A model generated the notes under the pieces. It was not told where the DNA came from, searched no databases, and saw only the letters and a program-made list of their open reading frames with translations. The translations under genes were made by a program, and so were the position numbers. A stretch of DNA of 48,298 nucleotides from BOG-1184 sp049514575 (GTDB lineage Bacteria; Fibrobacterota; Chitinivibrionia; Chitinivibrionales; Chitinispirillaceae): positions 1-48,298 of the forward strand of contig JBEKUX010000020.1 in the NCBI GenBank assembly GCA_049514575.1. The letters are read 5' to 3'. Shown piece after piece: positions 33,634-42,923 of this stretch (positions within the stretch are counted from its first letter, which is position 1; each line of letters starts with the position of its first letter).

Positions 33634-34902
33634 TTAGTACCTGTAAGGATCAATCTTTAAATACTCCATACCCTCCCCTACGGTAAAAAAAGACCCCGCA
33701 ATGCAGATAAGATTTTCCGTGGATTTGAATGCCAGTTCAATTGCCGCTGCAACGGTAGGGACTACTGATCTGGCGCCTTTGAAAACAGCAGGAATATGTT
33801 TTTGTAATGTTTCGGGACAGGCCGAACGCTCCGGGGCAGGTGCGGTGCAAATAATGCGGCTGGCAACGGCAGCATAGTGCACCATCATTCCGGCGATATC
33901 TTTGTCTTTCATGATCCCGAGTACAAAACATATCGATTTTCCCTTTAAAATTTTTCCCAAAGAGCTGCAGAAGGCCTTGGCGGCATCGGGGTTATGTCCT
34001 ACATCAAAAATTACGTCTCTGTTTCGAATTGTCACCGCCTGAAATCTTCCCGGAAGCCAGGCGGTCTCAAATCCTTTCATTATGGTCTGGTAATTATTGA
34101 ATCCGGCATCTGCAGTTTTTAATGCGCAGAGTGCCAGCAGAGCGTTGACAATCTGATATTCTCCCCTTAAATTGATCCGGTACGTGTTGCCTTCACATGT
34201 GAATGAAGTGCCCTCAGAATCAATACTGCAATGGTTACCTCCGGTTTTGGCAATAAATTTGCAGGATGTCCCTAATTCATTACAGCGTTTGGCAATCAGA
34301 GCTCGTATTGTTTCGCTTTCAGGTTCAGCCATAATGAGCGGAACACCCGGTTTTACGATTCCAAGCTTCTCTGAAGCGATAGATGCGAGATCGCTACCGA
34401 GGTAATCCATATGATCCATTGCAATCCGTGAAATCACTGAAACGACCGGCATAACCACATTGGTCGCATCGAGCCTGCCGCCAAGACCGGTCTCAAAAAC
34501 CGCCCATTGCACTTTCTGACGCCTGAAAATCTCGAAAGCAATGAGTGTCGACGCTTCGAAAAACGTAAGCCGGAATTTTTCGATAGCCGATTGCAGATCC
34601 CTGTACACGTCCAGCCATATCGTCTCGCTGACAGGTGTACCATCGATCATAAACCGTTCCTCAAAGCGGACAAGGTGCGGTGAGGTGAACAGGCCGGTCC
34701 TGTACCCGCAGGTGCGAAGGATGGATTCCAGAAACGCGCAGATTGATCCCTTGCCGTTGGTACCGGCAACGTGAAAACAGGGATATTCTTTCTGAGGACT
34801 GTTGCATGCCAGGGCTGCCGAGTGCATACGCTCGAGATCGTATTTGATTCCACGAGTAACAAGGCTGAAAAGGTGCTTTCGGATTTCCGTGCCGCGTTCC
34901 AT
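33634..34902 (-). CDS. folC: Bifunctional folylpolyglutamate / dihydrofolate synthase
   Basis: 422 residues, the normal size. FolC adds glutamate to dihydropteroate and folates in the cytoplasm, with ATP. The P-loop is GTNGKGS (residues 47-53) in the conserved HVAGTNGKGS context. TGLFTSPHLVRFEER gives the omega-loop/folate site, and RIAMDHMDYLG and VIFDVGHNPDA give the Mur-ligase core residues. The start follows the marC stop by 15 bases. No accD, usual in some genomes beside folC, is present. Confidence 0.95.
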   Translation of the reverse strand: MERGTEIRKHLFSLVTRGIKYDLERMHSAALACNSPQKEYPCFHVAGTNGKGSICAFLESILRTCGYRTGLFTSPHLVRFEERFMIDGTPVSETIWLDVYRDLQSAIEKFRLTFFEASTLIAFEIFRRQKVQWAVFETGLGGRLDATNVVMPVVSVISRIAMDHMDYLGSDLASIASEKLGIVKPGVPLIMAEPESETIRALIAKRCNELGTSCKFIAKTGGNHCSIDSEGTSFTCEGNTYRINLRGEYQIVNALLALCALKTADAGFNNYQTIMKGFETAWLPGRFQAVTIRNRDVIFDVGHNPDAAKAFCSSLGKILKGKSICFVLGIMKDKDIAGMMVHYAAVASRIICTAPAPERSACPETLQKHIPAVFKGARSVVPTVAAAIELAFKSTENLICIAGSFFTVGEGMEYLKIDPYRY

Positions 34903-34917
34903 GACTTTTCCGGCGAT

Positions 34918-35517
34918 CTACACGCCTTTGCTGATAATGAGGACAATACCTTTGCGGACCAGCATGACAGCAATCGCCGCAAGGAGCAGATTGGCTATTT
35001 TAGATGCGATCTGCGTGCCTGATTTACCGATGATACGTATAATGACGCCCGAGAAAACGAACACCACCCCCGCAAGCAGGATATTGATGACCGTCGCAAC
35101 CATTGTCATGAAAAAACCCTGCTGTCGAACAAGCAGCATGATCGTGGTCAGTACGGCCGGTCCCACGATGAGCGGGACGCCGAGCGGAACCGGTCCGATT
35201 CCGTCAAGATTCCTGGGTAAATGACGTTTTTCAACTGATAACAGATCGCGGACTGACAGCAGCAACAGTATGATACCGCCGGCGATCATGAAATCAGCCA
35301 CCGTAATGTTTAGGAGCCGAAGCACCCATTCCCCTAAAAAAATAAACGGCAGCGCGACCAACAGCGCAGTGAGCACCGATGTCCTGATAACGCCATTGAT
35401 ACGTTTACCTTCAGCATTACCGACGAGCGATACGAATATCGGCAACGTGCCAAAGGCATCAACCGCGACGAAAAGCGGAACAAAACACAGCCAGAAATCC
35501 TTAATATGAAAGTGCAC
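34918..35517 (-). CDS. MarC-family integral membrane protein
   Basis: 199 residues, six hydrophobic helices, the normal length for MarC/YhgN. Recognised by FVPLFVAVDAFGTLPIFVSL at the N-terminus and VPLGVPLIVGPAVLTTIMLL in the middle, both strongly conserved in the family. The activity of MarC proteins is not established; they were once linked to multiple antibiotic resistance without firm support. The start has a good Shine-Dalgarno (GGAGGAAGCG before ATG 35517). It sits between folC and the inositol-phosphatase family gene. Confidence 0.92.
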   Translation of the reverse strand: MHFHIKDFWLCFVPLFVAVDAFGTLPIFVSLVGNAEGKRINGVIRTSVLTALLVALPFIFLGEWVLRLLNITVADFMIAGGIILLLLSVRDLLSVEKRHLPRNLDGIGPVPLGVPLIVGPAVLTTIMLLVRQQGFFMTMVATVINILLAGVVFVFSGVIIRIIGKSGTQIASKIANLLLAAIAVMLVRKGIVLIISKGV

Positions 35518-35525
35518 GCTTCCTC

Positions 35526-36299
35526 CTATGAATTTTCAGCGATAATGTTAATAATTGCATCATGTATATGTCCGTTTGTTGCAATATAACATCCCCGGTT
35601 TCGATCTGGAGAACCTCCCCGATGGTCGGTTATTTTCCCACCAGCCTCCCGAACAAGCGTCACGCCGGCTGCAAAATCCCAGATATGGTCGTCAAATTCG
35701 ATCACGGCATCAACTTTTCCTTCAGCGCAGAATGTCAGGTTACGCACCGACGATCCTGACATGCGGATATTGAAAACCTTTGAGGCGAGATCTTTAAGAC
35801 AACTCATCTTATTACCGGCTCCGGACCGTACCAGGTCTGAATCATAAGAGAGGGAGCATTCCAAAAGCGGAGAGAAAGACGAAACCCGTATCCGTTTTCC
35901 GTTTTTCCAGCTTCCCCCGCCCCTTTCAGCGGTATAGAGCTCATCCTCCGTCGGCATATAAATTACGCCGGCGACGAACTCGTTTCCCAGCATGAGCCCT
36001 ATCGACACACCGTATACCGGTATGCCCCGGATGTAATTATGCGTTCCGTCAAGTGGATCAATGACCCATGTATACTTTTCGTCCGCGTCGGATTTCCCGC
36101 TCTCTTCGCCGATTATTCCATAGGAAGGAAACGCGGACAGCAGATCGTTAACAATAATCCGCTCAGCCTCTTTGTCGAGGTTAGTCACCAGCGAGCGGTC
36201 TGCTTTTCTTTCAACCTTAGAAACCGCGCCGAAGTTCGCCTTCAGCATTTCGCCCGCTTTACGCGCGGCCTTTGCGGCAATAGTCAGATGATCGGACAT
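35526..36299 (-). CDS. Inositol monophosphatase family phosphatase (SuhB/HisN type)
   Basis: 257 residues from ATG 36299, chosen because AGGAAG lies just upstream; a GTG two codons earlier sits too close to it. The metal-site motifs are GEES (64-67) and WVIDPLDGT (78-86), and the late WDFAAGVTLVREAGG holds the third Asp. These Mg-dependent enzymes hydrolyse inositol-1-phosphate, histidinol phosphate or PAP. The sequence alone does not choose between them, and no histidine or sulfate genes are adjacent. It lies between larE and marC in the same run. Confidence 0.92.
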   Translation of the reverse strand: MSDHLTIAAKAARKAGEMLKANFGAVSKVERKADRSLVTNLDKEAERIIVNDLLSAFPSYGIIGEESGKSDADEKYTWVIDPLDGTHNYIRGIPVYGVSIGLMLGNEFVAGVIYMPTEDELYTAERGGGSWKNGKRIRVSSFSPLLECSLSYDSDLVRSGAGNKMSCLKDLASKVFNIRMSGSSVRNLTFCAEGKVDAVIEFDDHIWDFAAGVTLVREAGGKITDHRGGSPDRNRGCYIATNGHIHDAIINIIAENS

Positions 36300-36371
36300 G
36301 GTCACTTCCTATACACATTAACATGTTATAATATAATAAGTTACATGCGTTAGCTTATTCTAATTGTTAAA

Positions 36372-37163
36372 TCATAACGCTTCGTTCATCGCGCCCGTTC
36401 GATACCCTTCCGTATCTATCGCGACAAAAACGAATCCCGCCTTTTTACATATATTACTGATTTCGGCACGTTTCTTCCATCCTGTATTAATCTGGCCACG
36501 GGAAATTTCAACACGTGCGCAGTCGCCATGACTGCGGACTCGGAACTGCCTGAAACCAAGTTTCTGCAATGCCAATTCCGCTTTGCCGACCCTGCGCAGC
36601 TTACTGGTGGTAATTTTTTCGCCGTACGGAAACCGTGATGCGAGGCAGGCATACGACGGCTTGTCAGCAGTCGGCAAACCCCTTTGGGCTGACAAAAATC
36701 GAATTTCGAGTTTTGTCAGGCCTGCTTCGCAGAGCGGAGAGATAATGCCGAGTTCGGCAAGGGCTTTTCTTCCGGGCCGATAGTCTGAAGCGTCATCGGC
36801 ATTGCTTCCGTCGAATACTATTCCGTATCCTTTTTCCCGGGCGATACCCCTGATCTTTGAAAACAATTCGCGTTTGCAATAATAACACCGTTCTGGTGGA
36901 TTATCAGTAAATCCTGCGATAGCAGTTTCCTCGGAAACGATGACACGGTGTGGCAAACCCAGTTTAGCTGCCAGCAATTTTGCGGCTTTCAACTCAGAGG
37001 GCGGATACGTGGACGACGAGGCGGTCACGAGCAGCACTCGCTTCTCAAGTACCTCACCGGCAACGCTCGCAAGCAACGTGCTGTCCACTCCTCCGGAAAA
37101 AGCGATTACCGCTGATTGATATTTCCTTATTATGTTTTTCAACCGTTCCAATTTAGTAGGCAT
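36372..37163 (-). CDS. larE: LarE-type ATP-dependent sulfur transferase with three cysteines
   Basis: 263 residues. LarE adds sulfur to the pyridinium precursor of the nickel-pincer nucleotide cofactor. The PP-loop FSGGVDST is at 22-29, then PPERCYYC (Cys93, Cys96) and the KPSYACLASRFPYG block (Cys173). The Cys in the CLASR block is the sacrificial residue in Lactobacillus LarE. LarE proteins with two further cysteines in a CxxC are known to hold a [4Fe-4S] cluster and work catalytically, so that type is likely here. No larB, larC or lactate racemase gene is in the window. First gene of the minus-strand run. Confidence 0.9.
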   Translation of the reverse strand: MPTKLERLKNIIRKYQSAVIAFSGGVDSTLLASVAGEVLEKRVLLVTASSSTYPPSELKAAKLLAAKLGLPHRVIVSEETAIAGFTDNPPERCYYCKRELFSKIRGIAREKGYGIVFDGSNADDASDYRPGRKALAELGIISPLCEAGLTKLEIRFLSAQRGLPTADKPSYACLASRFPYGEKITTSKLRRVGKAELALQKLGFRQFRVRSHGDCARVEISRGQINTGWKKRAEISNICKKAGFVFVAIDTEGYRTGAMNEAL

Positions 37164-37357
37164 AGGATGGAAATCACCTGTCCGGTAAAAGGATTAAAGA
37201 CCCGGCGATATGTCGCTATTTATAATCTATGCCGGTATCTTAAAAAAGTATATTATGCTATAGATAACGGTACTGCAGATCGTTTATACTGATAAATGTT
37301 TTTCTTCTGTGTTTTGGTTATATCCCAATTTAATTGAGCGTTGTTTTTACGGCCTCC

Positions 37358-38764
37358 ATGGAAAAAAAAGACCTGTTCATCGAAAAAATGAGGAGCGAAG
37401 GGCTTCCGGAAACCGCCATCGATGTTTTCTCCCACTATTACCGGCGTTTTGCCGAGGGCATACGCTCTACAATCCCTGAATCAGAAATTGTTCCGGTAAA
37501 GCCGGAAGAAATTGCTGACCGGTCTCAGCTCAATCGTTACAGTGAAGAAGGGAAAAATGCATTAGCGAAAACTGCGGTAATAAAACTGAATGGGGGTCTT
37601 GGCACTACCATGGGCCTGCAGGGGCCAAAATCGCTAATTAAGGTAAAAAACGGCCTCACATTCCTCGATATCACCGTGATGCAGATCAGGCACTTGAATG
37701 AACGCGGCGGTCTCAATATTCCAATCATCATCATGAACAGCTTTTTTACCGATTCCTCAACACGTAAGGCCATAGAAAACAAAAACCATCATGACACCGA
37801 TTTTATCCAATTTTTTAATCAGCATAAATTTCCTAAAATTCTCGAAAGTTCGCTTGAACCGGTATCGTTTCCATCCATGCCTTTGCTCGAATGGTATCCT
37901 GCCGGACATGGCGACCTTCTATTGTCTCTGCAGACATCTGGTCTCCTCAAAAAGCTTATCCGGACCGGTTACCGGTACCTTTTCGTTTCGAATATCGACA
38001 ATCTCGGCGCTGAAATCGATCCTTGCATTCTCGGATATTTTGCGAGCGAAAACATTGATTTCCTGATGGAGGTTACTGACCGGACCGACATGGACCGTAA
38101 AGGCGGACATCTGGCACGGCTGAAATCAGGCCCGCTGGTGCTTCGCGAAGCGGCGCAATGCGACCGCACGGACAATGGTTTCTTTTCCGATATTTTACGG
38201 CACCGTTTTTTCAATACCAACAATCTATGGATCAATACCGAGTCGGCACTTCGCATGATCGGTGATGGGAAATATGCCGATTTACCGATGATAGTTAACC
38301 GAAAACGGCTTGTCCTCACAGATCCGTCTTCCCCTTCCGTCTGTCACCTTGAATCTGCGCTCGGATCCGCAATCTTGCTTTTCAAAAAAAGCGCTGCGGT
38401 AAAGGTCCCGCGCTCACGTTTTATTCCGGTGAAAAACTGCGATGATCTTTTGCTGGTGTGGTCCGATTATTACCTTCTGGGAAAAGACGGCAGGATACTC
38501 CCTCATCCTGCGCGTGAATCGGAACACATCGCACTGACGCTTGACTCGGAATTCTATTCTTCCGTTAATCTCCTTGAATCGCATTTCCCCTTGGGGGCGC
38601 CATCTCTTATTAATTGTACGTCATTCTCCGTAAAAGGTGATGTGAAATTCGGCCATAACATTAAACTGCGCGGGGTTGTATCAATAACCAATGTGACCCC
38701 AACCCAGGTCAGTCTTCCTGACGATAGTACCATAGCCGGCAAACTTACTATCCAAGCGCCATGA
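37358..38764 (+). CDS. UTP-glucose-1-phosphate uridylyltransferase, eukaryotic (UDPGP) type
   Basis: 468 residues from ATG 37358. A TTG 24 bases earlier is in frame; neither has a clear ribosome site. The enzyme makes UDP-glucose for glycogen, envelope sugars or trehalose. The nucleotide-binding loop KLNGGLGTTMG (76-86) followed by GPKSLIKV marks the UDPGP family common in eukaryotes, unrelated in detail to bacterial GalU. Other family blocks are ILESSLEPVSFPS, WYPAGHGDL, SNIDNLGAEID and FNTNNLWIN. It is divergent from larE, with a 194-base gap in which no convincing promoter stood out. Confidence 0.93.
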   Translation: MEKKDLFIEKMRSEGLPETAIDVFSHYYRRFAEGIRSTIPESEIVPVKPEEIADRSQLNRYSEEGKNALAKTAVIKLNGGLGTTMGLQGPKSLIKVKNGLTFLDITVMQIRHLNERGGLNIPIIIMNSFFTDSSTRKAIENKNHHDTDFIQFFNQHKFPKILESSLEPVSFPSMPLLEWYPAGHGDLLLSLQTSGLLKKLIRTGYRYLFVSNIDNLGAEIDPCILGYFASENIDFLMEVTDRTDMDRKGGHLARLKSGPLVLREAAQCDRTDNGFFSDILRHRFFNTNNLWINTESALRMIGDGKYADLPMIVNRKRLVLTDPSSPSVCHLESALGSAILLFKKSAAVKVPRSRFIPVKNCDDLLLVWSDYYLLGKDGRILPHPARESEHIALTLDSEFYSSVNLLESHFPLGAPSLINCTSFSVKGDVKFGHNIKLRGVVSITNVTPTQVSLPDDSTIAGKLTIQAP

Positions 38765-38811
38765 AGTGGACTCTGACGTCGCAAAAGATATATACTAAAA
38801 CATGATAAACG

Positions 38812-38817
38812 TATAAT
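38812..38817 (+). promoter_or_regulatory. Candidate -10 box of the hypothetical gene at 38847
   Basis: A perfect TATAAT lies 30 bases before the start codon, within the 82-base gap after the UGPase gene. The expected -35 position is TATATA, a poor match. Low confidence. Confidence 0.3.
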
Positions 38818-38846
38818 GTCACCCCATCAGACCATTCCGGATTTCT

Positions 38847-39299
38847 ATGTCTTCATACCTGCAACAATATCTTTTCGATGTTTATAAAAGTCAGCACATT
38901 TTCACTCTTCCTAATAAACGCCTCAAAAACGAGCCGATCCAGATCGACGACCAGGATGATAACGATCCAATCACCGATTTCTGCAATATCTTCTGCAGTG
39001 TAGGGCCGAAAAACGTCATTACGCTAGAATTTTACGGTCGATTTCCAATTACCAAGGAACTGACGGACATTATCGAAATCTACGGAGGTTTCGCCGATCC
39101 TTCAGCGGGGAAAATGATTGTAAAATTTTCACCCGATCAGATCGAAGTCCTCCGTGATATTTCGGACAAACTCAGAAAAACATCCCTTATGGGCGACCTG
39201 GTAAATAACCCTTCATGGCTCACTGTTTCCGCCCGCACGATCTCTTCCCTGTACCGCTTCATGCGGATTATCAAAGAGTATAAACAGTCCCGGCCATAA
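38847..39299 (+). CDS. Hypothetical soluble protein
   Basis: 150 residues from ATG 38847, no signal peptide or membrane segment. An acidic patch (QIDDQDDNDP, about 32-41) is followed by a mixed alpha/beta region (NVITLEFYGRFPITKEL, then KMIVKFSPDQIEVLRDISDKLRKT). The C-terminal helix is basic. I do not recognise the family. It is tail to tail with tssM, 24 bases away, and behind the UGPase gene. The composition and codon pattern look like a real gene, though its ribosome site is weak. A T6SS role would be guesswork. Confidence 0.65.
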   Translation: MSSYLQQYLFDVYKSQHIFTLPNKRLKNEPIQIDDQDDNDPITDFCNIFCSVGPKNVITLEFYGRFPITKELTDIIEIYGGFADPSAGKMIVKFSPDQIEVLRDISDKLRKTSLMGDLVNNPSWLTVSARTISSLYRFMRIIKEYKQSRP

Positions 39300-39323
39300 C
39301 ACGACCCGGAATATTGATGCAGG

Positions 39324-42300
39324 TCATTCCTTATGGTCAACTGACGTCACGATTAAATCGGCCGGACAGTTAAACTGCTGGAACACCGGGTCAGTGAACG
39401 GATGGTCGGGAGAGGAAACCTGGATCCGCGCTTCGAAATTGAGCATATACATGTTCTGCACATTAACCTGCCACTTTGCGTAAAAGATACTGTTGTTCTG
39501 CTTATCTATCTTTGCGGCGCTTATCAATTTCATGACCCCCCATTGGCCGGTATAGCTTATGTCCTGCCAGAAATCCTTGCTTACCATTACTTTGAGCGAC
39601 GCTCCACCGGGCCGTCCCTGACCTTCGATTGGCCAGCTGAACCGAATGCTCTTACTGTTTGCAAGGTCAAATGTCTGACCGTCAACTTCGAGCCGGCCAG
39701 TATTTTTATTTGATGCGGCCGGTGTTAATGTAATATCAATGGCCCTGAGGGTACCATCGGGTTTGAAAAAAATGTTTTTAATAGTTTCAGCACCTGTTAA
39801 AGCTGCCGAAAGATCAGGGTTGAAATTGAACTGCAGGCCGCCAAGCTGACGCACCATCCATCCCGAGGAGTTCTTGACGATATAGGAAGAAAGTGCCCTG
39901 TCATAGAATCCCCAGAACGTACCGGCAGACGGCCTGAAAAAATCCATAACGTCGTTCCATGATGCGTCTTCTCCGCGACCGGAAAACGGGTATCGGCCTG
40001 AAAAGTGGCTGACAAAAGGATGCTCAACCTCGTTCTGCCAACGCGCATTTAATATTCGTGAAAGCAACGGTGAGGCTGCGGCCCCGGTCTTCTCAAGGGG
40101 CTTTAGCAGCAAAGTTCCCAGCCCTTTTGCAAGAGCTTCGGGCATGACGCCGACAGTATTCTGCGTATATTTCCACGCCGTATACAGCGGATCATCGTCG
40201 TGACCCGAGAAGGTTAAAAAAATCTGATTGTCACCTCCAGCCTCGATGCCGGATAATTTGTCCGCAAGTGCAAGCACCTTTTCTTTGTAACCGGTATACC
40301 CTCCTCCCGAAGAAGCAAAAGAACGCAACTGGTCAAACAGTCCGTTGACATCATCAAATGGGGATGCAGTGCCTCCAAAGGCAAAGGAAAAATCGTTTTT
40401 CGCTTTTTTTGCAGCATCGGAAGCCGCTTTTACCTTGGCAGCAACAACTTTAAGTGCTCCTGACAGCATGCTCTGATCCTTGATTTCGGTTACCTTTCCC
40501 ACTGATTCCAATAATTTCTGTATCTCAGACTGGTCCCCAACCAGTTTTTGAAGCATCCGTGCAGATTGCGGCAGATCCGTTGGCGGTTCAATATCAATTG
40601 CAGCTAAAAAGGCGCACCAACGTTTAACAAAATCGGAAAGATATGCCCGCTCCATATCGCTGAAAAGCTCTGCTTTATCGAACGAAGGCTGCTGGGTTTC
40701 CTCTGCATTGAATCCCATCACCCAATCGACTTTATAGGGATTCTCTGCAGCTTCCTTGAGCGCGGCCGAAACCGTTTTGTTCCAACCTTTCTGTGTGTAA
40801 AGATCACTGACCGCTGTCGCAGAAACGAGGATTCCGGCTCCCTGACGTCCCAGAAGTTCGTCGAGAGTAATGCTGGATGTGTTTTGAGTCAACTGTCCTA
40901 TCACGGCGTCATAGATTGCCTCAGCCCCCGGCAAACGACGCAGTCGCGAACGCGCCTCCGTCACCATCCGCTGGTTTTCCTGGATCGCGGGGAATTCCCC
41001 GCGCCGCAGGTAGGTAAGAAGCAACCCCATGTTCCCTTGCAGCACCATCTCGATCTTTTCGGGCAGGCGATCCGTTCCTAAACTTGACATTACAGACTGC
41101 CGTACAGCGTCAAACAGCACGGGCCGCAGAAACGCCGTATCAATATTCTGCAGGTGGCTTGCCCCGGCTTCTGATATCGAGAGATACGCTTTCAGGGATC
41201 GGTAAAGTTTATCGTAATCATCTCCGTTCAATTCACCGAACGATTCAGCCCGGTTTCGGATATCATATTCAAGATATTTTACCGCAGGAGCAATCAAACA
41301 GCGTTTGAGTCGAAGAAAATAACTCCCCTTGATCGCCCGAAGGAGCGGTCTGCCGCGATACAGACCGATACCCATGGATAACGGTGTATGGTCATCGTAC
41401 CGTTGCAGCCTGCCCATGATCCCCTGCATGATATCAAGCGCCAGATACTGTTCGAGGAGTGGAGCATTCTCCGAAGGCATCCGTGAAAATACGGTTGATG
41501 CCTGTTCATAAAACCGCGCAATCCGTGCGTAGCCGGAAATAAGGTAAGCGGAAAACAGGAGAGCTGCAAGAGCGATTCCGCCGAACAGTACATAGTGCTG
41601 CAACATTTCCCTTCGTGAGCGGCTCCGGGTTGCTTTAACAAGAGGCTTGTCCCTCACCATGATGTCGCGGAACAGCGGCAGCACAAACAGCGTCTGGAGT
41701 TCTGGTTTTGAAACGGTCTGTTCTGCATTTTTCTGACTTGCCCCCAGAATTCTGTGGGGATTAAGGGGATGGTTTACTATAGTCGAACTCACTTCAGAAC
41801 CGGCGATTCGTTGCCCCGATTCGCTCGGTGTTTTTTTTTCTCCGCAGCTCGTGAAATAAAAACCGCGAAAAATCGGTTTCCCGCTATAACTCGAAGCCTT
41901 GAAAAGTTCGGCGGTAAGGGCAGCAAGTTTCTGCTGGACACTCTGGAAATGAATGACGAAACGGCAGATCATCCGTTTTTTTGCCTGATCGCGTTCCTTA
42001 TAGAGACGGTCCAGGCGGAAATCGGTCAACGATTTACAGAGGAGACTAAACTCCTCGGCAAACATGATGCGCGGTGTCGAAGCCTCGCCCTTCTGTGTAA
42101 TGGTGGCGCCAAGGATCTGGTCGTCTCCTGAGGCGATCTGTTCGCTGAAATATTCTTTAAAACCGGGGATTTCGTCGGTTCGGCTCAATAGCAGGTAGAC
42201 TGGAAATTCGATCCCCCATCGCGCGATCAGTTCGTCAATCCGGACACGGAGACGCTGAGCCGTTGCTTTTATCTGTGAATCATCGGCGTCGAGTACCTCT

Positions 42301-42908
42301 CCAATGCTCACTACCAGTGCGACGCCGTCAACCGGGCAGTCGGACCTCACCCTGCGCAGTGCCTCGACAAGAGACTGCCATTCGTCTTTGCCGCTTTCTT
42401 CCATGAAGCTTCCCGGCGTATCGATCCATACCGCCTCGTTGCCGAAATACCACATGACCTGGTTGCCGCCCTCGACCACGACGCCGTCACGTTCCGAAGG
42501 GTAGCGCAGGGGGAAGTTCAATCCCGAACCTCGAAGGAGTGACGATTTTCCTGATTTTCTTGTTCCGCACAGCAGGAACCATGGCCGCTCGTAGAGCGCC
42601 GACCGCCGGAAGAAACCTTTCCGATTGACCGCCGAGAAATACCGCGAAATCGCCTCATCCGCCTCCCGCCTCATGCGCTGAAAGACCGCCTGGTTGCCGA
42701 CCAGCGCGCTTCCGCCCTTTCGTGCCTTTCTCCTGCCCTTTACCACCACAAGGGTTATCCAGACCGCATCGCCGATCCAGGCGAGGATGGCGAAAACCCA
42801 GAAGAGACCGGCAAGAAAAGAAACCAGAATACCGAGTAGTGCAAAGACAATGCCTATAACAAACAAAACAGACCAGACGACAATCATCAAAGAAGTGATT
42901 CGTTTCAT
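39324..42908 (-). CDS. tssM: T6SS membrane complex protein TssM (IcmF)
   Basis: 1194 residues, typical for TssM. It spans the inner membrane and, with TssL and normally TssJ, builds the envelope channel on which the T6SS tail docks. Two TM helices lie at about 8-56 and a third near 440-460 (LFGGIALAALLFSAYLI). The cytoplasmic GTPase-like domain has Walker A GTRKSGKSS (115-123), DTPGSF as the switch region, and LLLSRTDEIPGF as a guanine-site-like segment. The large periplasmic part ends in a beta-rich C-terminal domain, where TssJ binds in known systems. It follows the FGE-lipoprotein gene by 15 bases. Confidence 0.96.
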   Translation of the reverse strand: MKRITSLMIVVWSVLFVIGIVFALLGILVSFLAGLFWVFAILAWIGDAVWITLVVVKGRRKARKGGSALVGNQAVFQRMRREADEAISRYFSAVNRKGFFRRSALYERPWFLLCGTRKSGKSSLLRGSGLNFPLRYPSERDGVVVEGGNQVMWYFGNEAVWIDTPGSFMEESGKDEWQSLVEALRRVRSDCPVDGVALVVSIGEVLDADDSQIKATAQRLRVRIDELIARWGIEFPVYLLLSRTDEIPGFKEYFSEQIASGDDQILGATITQKGEASTPRIMFAEEFSLLCKSLTDFRLDRLYKERDQAKKRMICRFVIHFQSVQQKLAALTAELFKASSYSGKPIFRGFYFTSCGEKKTPSESGQRIAGSEVSSTIVNHPLNPHRILGASQKNAEQTVSKPELQTLFVLPLFRDIMVRDKPLVKATRSRSRREMLQHYVLFGGIALAALLFSAYLISGYARIARFYEQASTVFSRMPSENAPLLEQYLALDIMQGIMGRLQRYDDHTPLSMGIGLYRGRPLLRAIKGSYFLRLKRCLIAPAVKYLEYDIRNRAESFGELNGDDYDKLYRSLKAYLSISEAGASHLQNIDTAFLRPVLFDAVRQSVMSSLGTDRLPEKIEMVLQGNMGLLLTYLRRGEFPAIQENQRMVTEARSRLRRLPGAEAIYDAVIGQLTQNTSSITLDELLGRQGAGILVSATAVSDLYTQKGWNKTVSAALKEAAENPYKVDWVMGFNAEETQQPSFDKAELFSDMERAYLSDFVKRWCAFLAAIDIEPPTDLPQSARMLQKLVGDQSEIQKLLESVGKVTEIKDQSMLSGALKVVAAKVKAASDAAKKAKNDFSFAFGGTASPFDDVNGLFDQLRSFASSGGGYTGYKEKVLALADKLSGIEAGGDNQIFLTFSGHDDDPLYTAWKYTQNTVGVMPEALAKGLGTLLLKPLEKTGAAASPLLSRILNARWQNEVEHPFVSHFSGRYPFSGRGEDASWNDVMDFFRPSAGTFWGFYDRALSSYIVKNSSGWMVRQLGGLQFNFNPDLSAALTGAETIKNIFFKPDGTLRAIDITLTPAASNKNTGRLEVDGQTFDLANSKSIRFSWPIEGQGRPGGASLKVMVSKDFWQDISYTGQWGVMKLISAAKIDKQNNSIFYAKWQVNVQNMYMLNFEARIQVSSPDHPFTDPVFQQFNCPADLIVTSVDHKE

Positions 42909-42923
42909 AGTTTTATGCGTTCT

